NCBI GenBank assembly: GCA_000727475.1
Contig: KL647288.1
Span: 4,927,292-4,991,291 of the forward strand
Length of the DNA stretch: 64,000 nt
From: Sarcocystis neurona
Lineage: Eukaryota; Apicomplexa; Conoidasida; Eucoccidiorida; Sarcocystidae
Reading direction: 5' to 3'
Below are positions 44,913 to 56,100 of this stretch, one piece after another (position 1 is the stretch's first letter; each line of letters opens with the position of its first letter). The notes under the pieces were generated by a model, which ran no database searches, was not told the DNA's origin, and saw only the letters and a program-made list of their open reading frames with translations. Both the position numbers and the translations under genes were made by a program.

Positions 44913-46689
44913 TTAGCCCCCACTCACAGGAGGCAGGAGCGCAAGTTCGGTATCACTGTCAATACACAGCTCCTCGTCATGAGTGACAACAAAGCAGTTT
45001 CGAGCCAGTGCGCAGCTCGGCAAAATATCCCGCAGAACAGGATGCTGCTGCCGCACACAAGCAAGGAAATTTGCTACAGAAGTAACAAGCCGCCTGCGGC
45101 CTTTGCCGTCGTGCGTCTCTCCCGGAGGTGTACGCCAGTTACGAGAGCTGACGGTTCCGCGTTCCACTTTCTGCTCTCCTGCGGACGTTGTCGGATAATT
45201 TGCAGAATGCTGTCGTGGACTCGCGGCCGCTGCTGCCGTAGCTGCCTGCTGACCCAAGGAGCAGCTTTTCTCGTGTGTTAATGCTTCCGTATCTGACCTG
45301 TAACTTGTGCTGTAGTAGCAGTTTTCGTCGCCAGGTACCCCCGCCGCTTCAGCATGTCCTCGGCAACAGTGTGCCGGTTGCTTCACTGTGTCTGCACCTC
45401 TGGATTTACGTTGTCTGGACTCGTTCACATGATCAAGTTCCGGTGCGTCCTCCCTGATTACGTCACCTCTTCCCGCAGGCTGCGTTGCAGCTGATGCAAC
45501 GCTGTGCCGCGTATGCCAGCCAGAGTCTTCCGTTACGCAGGCGGATGGCGGGCTCCATTCCATGTGCGTGTTGCACCCGTAATGCACCGCTTCGGAATGT
45601 GGCTTTCTTCTCTCCTGGCTCGTCTCCACTCCCTCGTGCACCACGTGTGTTCCCTCATCCTTCGCGCACGTGCCTGTTGTCGCCACGAGATGATGGCGCA
45701 CGGCTGCCTTTGCTCGAGCTCCTACGGTGGTCGATGCTTGTGCTGACGGCACTGCTTGTGTCTCATCTGTGGCACGTTCGCACTTGGCAACCCGGCCCGC
45801 AGAAAACGTAGCGGGATTCTCTTGACCGCAGGGCGCTCTTACGCCGTCTTCTGAATCCCGTTCGAAAGAGCATGATGGGGACTTTGTGCGCGAACACCGA
45901 TCCAACAAATCAGATAAATCCACCTCGATACGTGACGCATGCGCAACTTCGCGTGCCCCGGCGAACAGCAGAAGCTTGACCCGCATGCTGAGACATGGAA
46001 TCGAGGGCAAAAACATACGTGTCACCACAGGGAGGGAAGAATCAAATGGCGAAGGCACTGTGTTGAAGCCTCGTAGCGCGGAGACTGTGTCGCCATCCTT
46101 CCCGCTGTCGCGCCGCTCCTGTTGCGCCTGGCGCTGGTAGTGCTGCAGTCGCGCTCGTGAGGCTGCAGTGCCACCCACGCACTGGGGCTGCATGTTTAAC
46201 CTGCTGCTACTGCCGTAGGTGTGCGCTCCTGCAGCGGCCACCGTGTCTCTGATTCGCTCCTGGATGGAAAAAAGCCACCCTTTCAGCAACGTGTAGTTGC
46301 AAATATCTTCTGCATTTCTGTTGTCCCCTCGTGCACACATCCGTACATGCACACCGGCCGCTCGAAGTAAGAGCCCGACAAAATACATGTACTCTGCCTG
46401 GCACACCCGTGCCCATGGTAAGGACCCCACGCCGGCATCCCCAAAGAGGCCCAAGGAGGCCCTCTTCTCGCCTATTCCATATCTAAATTCTCTCCGAGAT
46501 ACCACCGATGTTTATTTTCGGAGACGCACCCATACGCGCCAGAAAATCGACGCTGCCCTCAAACAGTTTTCTGGTGCGCTTGCAGAACCGTGCAGTTGGT
46601 AACGGCAGGCACTCGTAATGGTACAACCCCATGGTAAAGCAGCCGGATGAAGTAGCTGAGACTTTACACATGCGTAGACGATTCTCCAT
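44913..46689 (-). CDS. MOCS2A: Molybdopterin synthase sulfur-carrier subunit (MoaD/MOCS2A type) with a large internal insertion
   Basis: MOCS2A carries sulfur as a C-terminal thiocarboxylate to the MoaE/MOCS2B subunit, turning cPMP into molybdopterin in molybdenum-cofactor synthesis. Two exons fit: 46689-46503 from an ATG, leaving at GTATCT in phase 1, and 46393-44913 entered through CAGGCAG in phase 1; the 109-bp intron is my model. The product is 555 residues. Residues 199-224 match the first MoaD strands (Met-Arg-Val-Lys-Leu4-Ala, then Arg-Ile-Glu-Val-Asp-Leu). Residues 499-555 supply the helix with Gln-Gln-His-Pro-Val-Leu, the next strand, and the diagnostic Leu-Leu-Pro-Pro-Val-Ser-Gly-Gly terminus, so the catalytic diglycine is intact. 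Between them lie about 274 polar Ser/Thr/Glu/Arg/His-rich residues. MOCS2A is normally 80-90 residues. Residues 1-198 are unrecognised. Urm1 and ThiS end differently. No MoaE was seen here. Confidence 0.75.
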
Positions 46690-46999
46690 TATAGTGACTT
46701 GAGAGATGCACACGAATGCACCACAACAACTGCACGCCGCACCGTGCGTCCTTCCTCTCCAGCTAGCTCTTGACTACTGCGTTGTGCACGTAGGGCACAG
46801 AATGTCAGGGAACAGCAGCAACGGCCTGCTCGCCTGTGTACAGCTGGACATGACCCGCAGTATAACTAGGGCGCACACACACGTGTCGCCGTATGTGTGA
46901 CGTTCAGGTGTGGCCTATTATATTCAGAGCCTCTACACGGGAGCCCGTCTAATCGCTACGTACTGCGCTGTCAGGAGTTCTGAACGTCCTTTTCTTCTC

Positions 47000-49900
47000 C
47001 AAGAGCTTGGTACTCGTTCTGAGTTACGTCAAAGATAACTAGAAGTGATGAACCGTCTCTCTTCTTGATTCCATTGATGTCTGAGTGGCAGTATGCGCTT
47101 AACCCTGCGTAGACCCCCGCTGTCTTTCAAGTTCTACACAAGCTAACGGAATGCTCAACGATTCCTTCCATCTTCTCTGTCACCATTTTCTTGTCTCACT
47201 GTCCACAAATTTGCCAACTCCGAGCAATCTTATGTTTTTGCACCAACACTTCGTGTAGATGGCGCTGCGAGTACTTACGACGACACTCGTACACGAACGC
47301 TGCAGGTCAACAATACGTGTGCACGTGTTGTGTCCTTAGGCTGGGGACCGGCGACCGGTTGACCGGCGACCCTTTGCGGGTTAACTCACTTGCTGACGCA
47401 GAGTCGCATTTTGGACGGCTACAAATGGGACTGCGAGGTGCACGCATAGAGCGCCTGAGGAGTACCGGCACAGACTACGCTTTTCCTGGAGCTTGAAACA
47501 GCCTTCTAGGGTTTCCTCCGAAAAGACAAGACACTATAAAACAGTAATGAACGGGTACTAGGAAGGAACCTCCCGCTGCTACAGCGGAAGAACCGCAGAG
47601 GCACCGGTTAATGCAGGCCGCTGTTGTGCAGCTTCAAAGCTGCATCGGCAGTAGTGAAAAACAAATATTTTCACAGGTCGAACACGTAGTGTGTTGTGCT
47701 GTCCGCTATCTAGTTGACAAGTCACAGTGGAGAGACTGTACTGAACACCGATGAACGATGTGGGCGAGGAAATGTAATCGTCCCTTCCGCCGGCAGATGC
47801 GTTCAACTGACACCCACACAAAATTGGGCGCCTGTGCACGCCACTTGCGTGTACGTGCTTTTGCCCTCGCGTACCTTTCAGTCCTCATTCTCTCGGGCAA
47901 ATTTCTATACACCAAAAGGCATTTACATTTTAGCCTATTTAGACGCCTACATGTATGTATATTTATCTTTGTGTTCACTTGCACTTGCGTGCGCACCAGG
48001 CGGGAGTTCCGTCCTGGGTTTGACCATATGCTGAGACGCTACACGTCCTCCTTGTGTTAAGGGGAACATGCCCACCGTCCCGGTCGATACTCGTCGTGGG
48101 TGGAGACTTACTCCAAAGGTTACACAACCAATAGTGTAGTTTTTGAGGAACACACACGGTTTGGCGTTTCTTGCACGTACCGCTCGGGCAACCCGTCGGT
48201 GCGTCACAGGCGCAGACGAGTGAGCACACGTCTGTCCTAAATTTATTGGAAGTCCGAAGGAAGCCCCTAAAACACTGTCTGCATTCCGTGCGTACGCATC
48301 CTGTGTGCTGCCCCACAGTGCTTACCCCGCCATGCATTAGTATACGTACACAATTGACGTCGACGCCGCCGTATGGATGCATTTCTGGGGTTCAAGTAAA
48401 GGTGCAGAAGTCAAAACACACGTTCTACAGGTTCTGTATCGCTTAAAGAACACATGTTCTACTTCAACGTAGATATCTTAAGAGCCAGATTTTGCTGACG
48501 CACTAATCTTTATGTTCGTGTCGCACATACTTGCCGTATACATAAGGTTATGTTTGTTTGTGGCGCACGGTCATTTAGGTAAGCCGTGAGTAACTTTATG
48601 GAGTTCTGTGCTTAAGAGCGTGACTGTAATGCCGTCTACACGGAAACCAAGACACTAATGTAATTATGCTGCTGAATCGGGTCTAGTTGTATAGACGGAG
48701 AGAGGAAGAGTACAGAATCACAAATAGACGGACAGTCAGCCGGGAGTCCACCCCGGCAAGATAACTGTATCAGCAGGTGAGTGCCACCCGCTTCACCCTT
48801 TGCTCAATGTGGCCCTCTTCTCCAACTGCAGAACTAGTGCACAGACGGAAGAGAATTTCTTCTGTTCGGTTATTAATGGTTTTAGAATGCGTGTGTATGT
48901 TCAAGTGCAGCTACACGGAGCTTACACAAGTCTGGATATGTTTCGAGAGGCACGCCGTGTTCGACCACATATGCCGTAGGAATTGTGTATGTAGGCAAGC
49001 AGGAAGCGCACAGCATTGAACTTCGCGGGCCACTGCTCGGTATGTGACCACCTCCCCGAGTAACGGCATGTTCTGACTCCCGTGTTTGCGCTTCAGCGTC
49101 TGCTGGGGACTTCATAGCTTGCAGACATAAATGCAAGCTACTCTCAAAGTGTGTATGTCAGAAGACATATGTATATATATATATATATATCTGTATCACA
49201 TGTACGCAAGTAGGCATATATATATATATATACACGCGCATGCCAGTATCTGCAGTGGTGTGTCCGTCTTTGTGGATGGCTCTCAAAGTACCCACTTGCG
49301 CATTTAGGCAGCCACCTCTATGCCTACCTGTTCTTACTTGCACATGCGTACGATCGTCCACAGGTGTTTCCACGTCCAGGATGGTTACGGAACCACGTCC
49401 GGATGCACTGCAGACACATGGTGCATGGCGAGTGCAGCAGTAGCTTGGCTAGCGAAGCCCGTCGTACTGCGTTGAGCTAGCGAAGGAGATTCTTACCGTA
49501 GCAGACATTTTTTTCAGCTATTGCCTTTTGGTAATATCAAGTTCGACCTTCGCCGGCGCCGAAGTGTGATAATGGAAGATAGTGGATCTGTGTTGTTGTT
49601 GTCGAAGGTAAACACTGGGTTTGGTGAAGCGTCTCGCAGTTTCAAGTGCGCACACTTCGGTGCTTCCTGCATCGCACTCCCTCGTCAGTGACCTTTTCCC
49701 GGTGAGGGCCCTTTTGGGACCGGTTTTTTGCTTAACGTTTCTTGTCGTCTACTTCCTTTTGCCTTTAATCCCTTTTTAAAAATTCGAAATAGCAAAAACT
49801 AGGTGGGACGTTCATCCTCAAAAGCGATGGCATACCAGTGCTGCAGCGTCCGCTCACTGTGACCTCGACAAATGGATAGGGGCGCCGCTTTTGTGCAAGT

Positions 49901-52900
49901 AAGAATTATCAACACAGCCACCGAGTTCCCACAGTTTTGCATTAACGGACTGGCACCCTTCGGCTGATAAAGCCGTCTCCGATTCCCTTCCATGGAACTC
50001 CGTGCGCCTGGTCCACTCTGTTTTGTCCTCCATCGACCCATGCAGATCGACACACGTACATCTCCACTCAGGCAGTAGCTTCCTGAGCACATCACGTGCG
50101 CGCAAGCGTGGCATGAGCAGCAGAAGAGGTCAGCACCGATGTGCAAATCAGCACACCATCAGAAGCAATAATACTTCCGACAGAAGCACACTAACAGCGC
50201 GAGTGATACTGGCACTACACAAGCGACTAGGGTCTAGCAAGAGGCAAAGCGGCGGCGGCATTCTTAGTACCGGTAACTACGAGCGGATGCGCCGAGGTCC
50301 TCTATCCGTCCAAAGAACTTCCTGCACACGTGCGCACGTACGCCACAGAAGACACTGGGGTAGCAGCACGATGCCAGCGCACACATTCGCTGCGGCGTTA
50401 TATTTTAAGGATCTGCAGCAACCTCCCGAGTAGTGAGCTGCAAAAACAGAGGAGAGGCGCACTCCAGTCGTAGGGAGGAAGCAGCCGTTTTCGCGATAAT
50501 CCTCGCTACGGGGTCGCCCGTACAGCCAGAGCGCCCTAGGCATGCAGCTCGTGCGATGCGCACTACATTAGAGGTGGTTTAAGCAATTAAGAGCTGCGGA
50601 CGACGGCGTACTGATCGGTAGGAAAATCTTTCCTAAGGCAGACTAGCAGTAGTCACGCCTACACTAGCAAGCGTGTATCGCTTCATGTGGATACAATACG
50701 GAATGCTGAGAAAGCAAGTACTTTCGCAAAGCTCTGTGGATTTCTTGTCCTCTCGAAGGTGATCCATAACACGCCTTTGAGCACCCCATTACATATTCGT
50801 GTAAGCGCAGCATTGTAGCTGATGCGTGCCTGCACCTCGTGGCTATAGCAGCAGCAAGGCAGCAGATACAAAAATGGCCAACTGGACTTGATGAGGCGGG
50901 TATATCGTACGACTCGACAGTAGGACGCGGCAACATCAACAGCAGCAGCAAACACGTCCCCTTGACGTTGCACAGACACGAGGTGATGACTCGTGATAGA
51001 CGCACCCATCAAGTTTCAAAACACACACGCGTAATGCATCTCTTCCTCGAGCCAGAACAACTTCCCGCCTCAGCGTTTCCACTTCCGTCCCTCACTCGCT
51101 CAACGGTCAAGTTTAGATGCTTTCATTGAGACACTTGGGTACACTTGTACGGATGCATACAGTTGTACGCACGTATATAGGTGACAATGTAAGCACATTC
51201 TTGTATCTTTGTAGACAGGCGGTAAGAGAGGACAAGGTCGTCAGACGCAGGAGCGTGGGCGCTCCACGCTCCCACTGGTTTCTCAAACAGAAACCAAAAA
51301 ATACTAGTCTGGTGGCAGGACGTGTTGCCGCATAAGTGAAACTGCGGTCTCTTCCACATGTTAATATTAAAGTTGCACGTCCTGCACGGGGAGCGTACCG
51401 TGGAGCGAAAGGATGCATGGACCCGCCTACACAAATCACATATTGAGCAGCAAATGGTAAAGGCTAACCAGTTTCCTTGTAGCTGAGACAGTTGGAAATG
51501 CGTTTCAGAGCAGGTGACTCGCAACGTAGCTCTTATAGCATTAACGATGGGATGCCTCTTTGTTGTCAGGGCCGCTTCCGGAGATGGTGCCACTTGGCGT
51601 TCCAGAGAAAGAACAGCAGCAAGGAGCGTGTGCAGTTCTTCCAAATTCGGGGACCCAGCGGTCAATATGTGGAAAAGCCAAATGAATGCAGCTACGTTTG
51701 TATGGACGTACACATGTATGTGCTTATACCTGCCTACGTAGTTGGGTACCTCCATTCATAGTTTTGTGCCCACACATGTAAGGAGCATCTACACATACAT
51801 GCGAACACCTGTACACACATGCATGCATCTTGTGAAGGTCTTCTTTGGTAAACAAAGACAGCAAGGGAAGGGAAGTAATTGCCGGTGCTGGTATGTGTGC
51901 TCTTCTGCAGCTGCCCAGTGCGTCCAACTAGGTGCCAGTGGAGGGGCATTCATTCGAAGAGAGCGCAGTGACATCAAAACTCGATGAATAGGACAGGACC
52001 TTACTTGTTTTTGAGTAAAGAACCTTTCTTATTCCCTCACCGACGAGGAAAACCTTGGCTTTTCGAGATTCTTCGGCGATACTTGTTTACCTGGAATAGT
52101 GGGCAGCTGTCTGTGAAGAGGTGTGCAGGTGTGGTACCTTCCTACAGGTGCGGCTGAAGGAATTCAAGCATGTGTCTACGTGTTTGCTCATGTCAGCATG
52201 CTAGCAGAGCGCGCTCGAAAAAAAAATTGGATGCCCTACTATGCCGTCTGCTACGTGCCGCATTGTTATTCGGTGAATCGTAGGTACATTCTACGTCTGA
52301 ACGACGCTTTTGTCTGTCGCCTTCGGCGGACCTACTCCTGGTGCATGGCAGCCGCGATCGGCGTGCTCTGCTTGTAAAGCTTTGCGCTTTTGGTGTTCTC
52401 TGCGTGCATCAACTATGTGACGGGAGTTGGTTATGGACCTGCCTTTGTTCCTGCACCATTGCATGGGATTTGCTGCGGAAGTTTGTATGTACGTGTATGA
52501 GGCGGCCTCTAACTGGATGTAGTTATGCGTAACCAAATATAGATACCACGAGTGCCGCATGCTGCGTGTGTACGTTTGTGCGCTGCTTCGTCGCCGGCAG
52601 AAGAGCTGGTGTGCTGCGAAGTAGCTGGTTGTCACGAGAAGGGGGGCCATGTGCTCGTCCTGTGAAGAACTAAACGTGCTAGTGCTTGAAGAGAGCGCTT
52701 TGCCGCGGCTGCAAACATTCACGAAAAGGGACTCCGCGTGTGCGTGAGCGCTTTCGCGGTGAGATCCTTCGGATCTCTCTGCATGAGGAGCACACGCTGC
52801 GTGCGCTTGGGGCTGCTCACCCACATGCGCGTGACTTGGGAAAGTGCTGGTGCTTTTCGTGCACACGCTCCAGACGTGCCACTACTACTATTGGTAGGGC

Positions 52901-53180
52901 TACCAGCGTAAAGAGGCTATCGTCTGGGATGTCGCTATTGTGCTTACGACTGCGTTGCAGCGGATTTTGCCGATACGTTTCAGCAATTCGGTTAGGTGGT
53001 ATCCTTCTTCGGCTTTCCCCAACCGCAGCAGTTGGACCTTGGAACTTCGCAGCATTGATGCTGTGATACGACGTGGGTGGCCGTGCAGGCGGCACCGTGC
53101 TGCTTGTGTCACCGGTGTGACTGCTTTACTCTGTCTGCGCTACTGCCCCCAACGCTGTTTCAGCAGCTGCGTCTGCTGGC
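47000..53180. other. Repeat-poor stretch with no firm gene
   Basis: No recognisable domain or phase-matched exon pair was found. The most exon-like pieces are a minus-strand frame at about 51393-51700, ending at a GTACGC donor, and a plus-strand frame from ATG 50113 to 50433 (106 codons). Both have overlapping open frames on the other strand that look equally good. AT microsatellites lie at 49172-49190 and 49216-49232, and a 9-bp-stem hairpin at 51250-51272. Confidence 0.35.
49172..49232. repeat. Pair of AT microsatellites
   Basis: Two alternating A/T runs (49172-49190 and 49216-49232) are separated by 25 bp of unique sequence. Confidence 0.9.
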
Positions 53181-53197
53181 GCTGCTGACGTCACACG

Positions 53198-56100
53198 ATG
53201 GAGTGGATCCGGGGAGGACCGCTGCCGAGCGCAGCGTTCCAAATTGACCAGGCCCGATTTACGCTGCCGTCTGAGGTGATGAACAAACCAGAAGTCGTTG
53301 CGTCCGGCCTGGGCATGCTGATGCGGAAAGAAGGTTTCAAGGAAATTCCCCCTGTTGTGCCGCGCACGCCTGATGGCGCCTTTATCCTCAGCAGACCCCC
53401 CGAGGCCTTTGAGCTGCTCGTCGAACATCTCCTCGGTAGGAGCGAATTTCCTGACAAGGGGCAGGGTGATAGAAAGATAGAAAGAACAGTGTCCTAGACA
53501 CGAGGACAACGTTGCTTGCCTGCTCGCTTGCTTGCCCGCAGTGCATCTATGTGTATATATGTATACATATATATATATATACTCAAGAAATTTCTATCCA
53601 TTTGGACAGATGAGATATCTCAGAAGTAGTACAAGCGCGTCCGTTACGCATATATGAGCCTTTCGGCGTATACACATTTTTGGACCGCACAAGCCCTCAC
53701 ATGTAAGTATGTCTAACACAGCATCTATAGCTTCCTCACAGTTTGTCTTAGGGAGAAGGGATGACTTGACGTTTCTTTCCTCGTTCTCCGCTCACGTGCT
53801 GCCTCTGCGTTCGTGAGGTCGGAAACAAGCAGGGCGAATGGAGAGGGAACATGAGCACATGAGCACCAACAGCCGTGACGCCGGGAGCGTAGCAGCTCCA
53901 ACCATGACGCTAGGAAGCAGTTGTCGAGCTGCCCGCAGGTTAAAGAGGGCGTGCAGTACAATCTCACCGCGAAGCGTAGGCAGTCGTGTTTTGCCCCGAC
54001 CGTACAACACGCTCTATACAGGGACCGCATGTTTTCGTCGCAAGCTGTGTAGGAGGGATAGCATACTACAAACTTACGCCACGTTACAATTCGAGAGGGG
54101 GGGTTGTCTGAATATGCGCTGCTTCGAACTTGGAGTTTGTTTTGCCATTGTGTTACGAGACCCCCAGCAGCGTCGACAGCAGCGCAGCAGGGGGAATGGC
54201 ACCCCAGCAGACGCATGACGCAGGCACAGCTTCCCGAGCAGGGGGCCTAAGAGCTTCGCAGTGTCTTGGAACGGATGCCTCTCTGTGGGGCTGCCCCTCT
54301 GCGGGGCTGTGTACACCTTCGCTGTTTTTCAGGTTTAGAGCCGTTGACTCGGGTGCCGCTGCGCCTCTTTGCAGACAAGTACATTGCGCTGAAGTCAGAA
54401 TTGGCTTTCTGGCAGCTGCCTACCGAAGACGTGCCCTTCCATGACCACATATATTTTGAAACTGCGTGGACAGGTGGGCGCGCGTTCCGCTCTGTCTTCG
54501 GTGTTGTGAGCCCCATATATTGCCTTGACGATACTGCGGGCAATCACCACAGTTGTTTTCCTTCTTCTGGTCCACGCGTACGCGTATGGGCCACATGACA
54601 CTAGAAACCATGCTGCCCAAAGTGCCAGAGGAGAACTCACCTGGGTGCCCGTCGCCTTTACACCGACAAGCTTTCACCCACTAGCCCCTGTACCAAATGG
54701 GTGAATAGACTGCTGTTCTGCAAAGTGTATCACACTTGAAAATTTACTGGTTCACGCTTTTTGAGAGTCTCTTACACATCAGGCAGAACACTTGTGTTTA
54801 TACTGCGTGTTACTCCTGGTTTAATGCAAACGACGGTACACAGATGCACTCACTTACCTAAGTATGTAGAGGTCTGCAGTGCGTTGGTGACGGAACAGCG
54901 CCGTCAAATGCGAGTACGGCTGCACAGGTGCACTCACTCAAGTATATATATGCAGTTATACAAATCTACAGTATGTTGGCCGTCGACGTAAGAGGGCCGT
55001 TTTTTAAGGTGCCACGGCCACCCCTTTTTTCTGATGTCCTCTCTCCCGTTTAGCTCATGCTATGATCATATGTATTTGTACATACACGTTTTCACACATG
55101 GGAAGCGGCTGAGGTTCGCAGCAATGCAGCACAAACTTTCCTTCCGCAAGGGTACAACGGTGGCCTTCACGTCGGCCTCTTGTGTCTTGGCGACGCTTCT
55201 GTATCTGAAGCTGCTTCTTCTCCACTTGTTGATGTGGCCGCCTGTGTTTGCTGCCTTCTGTCCCAGGGGCACGGCCACCGTACGTATTGATGCTACGGCC
55301 TTCCCCTCATGTTGAGCGTCCCTAAGTGCTGCGTGTACTCCTCCTGTGTATGTGGCGGTCGCTCTAGCGATGCTTTTGTTCGACCTGCCTTTCGGCTGGC
55401 CGTGGGGGCTGTCTGTGCGACTCCACCAAGCTGTAACTGGAAGCTTGACGGCGATGGTGTTGCTGCAGAGAGATACTGGTATACGTAGAGGTCGATTTGC
55501 CGCAAAATACTGGCTAAGGCCAAAATGATTCTGCCGCTGTAACTTAAAAGTACGAGTACGCGTGTCAAGAGCTATACGCATTTGCACAGCTCTAGTTGTG
55601 CTGTGAATCGCTGCTACTCCCTCGCCGTCCGTCTCCCTTGCACGGCGCTGATCTGCTCTTCTGGTGGTAGGTCGTTCTGAAAAATCCGTCTCCTGGCTTG
55701 CATTGTAGAGTCAGCTGCGTCTCAGGACGGGACGCAGCAACTATGGTGTATACGTGTGGCTGGCACACACACACGCGTGCACGTACCCATTGACCTGGAG
55801 GGAGAAGGGGAGTTGTCACGACCAGGTATACGAGGTGCACGCGCGACATATGTGCCGTGCAACCGCTTTTATGCACCTGTACACTTGAGTCAGTCTACGT
55901 GTATTTACGCGTACAGAGACAAGGGCTTGTACACGCGAACGAGCAAGAGGATGGACCAGCTTGAGCGTGAGCGGGTGACACTTTTGTGCGGTTCGTTTTC
56001 TAGATGAGCACTGCCTGTTCCCACTAGCTCCACCCGATGCCGAAGCTTTCAAAAGAGAGAAGGTGGACGAGCCGACTACCTTTCGGCGCGCCGTGCTGGA

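Noticed and set aside
44983..45281. Plus-strand frames over the C-terminal part of MOCS2A
   Set aside because: They are shadows of a minus-strand frame with a recognisable domain.
51123..51755. 210-codon minus-strand frame
   Set aside because: The middle looks protein-like, but the overlapping plus-strand frame looks equally good and no splice partner or domain was found.
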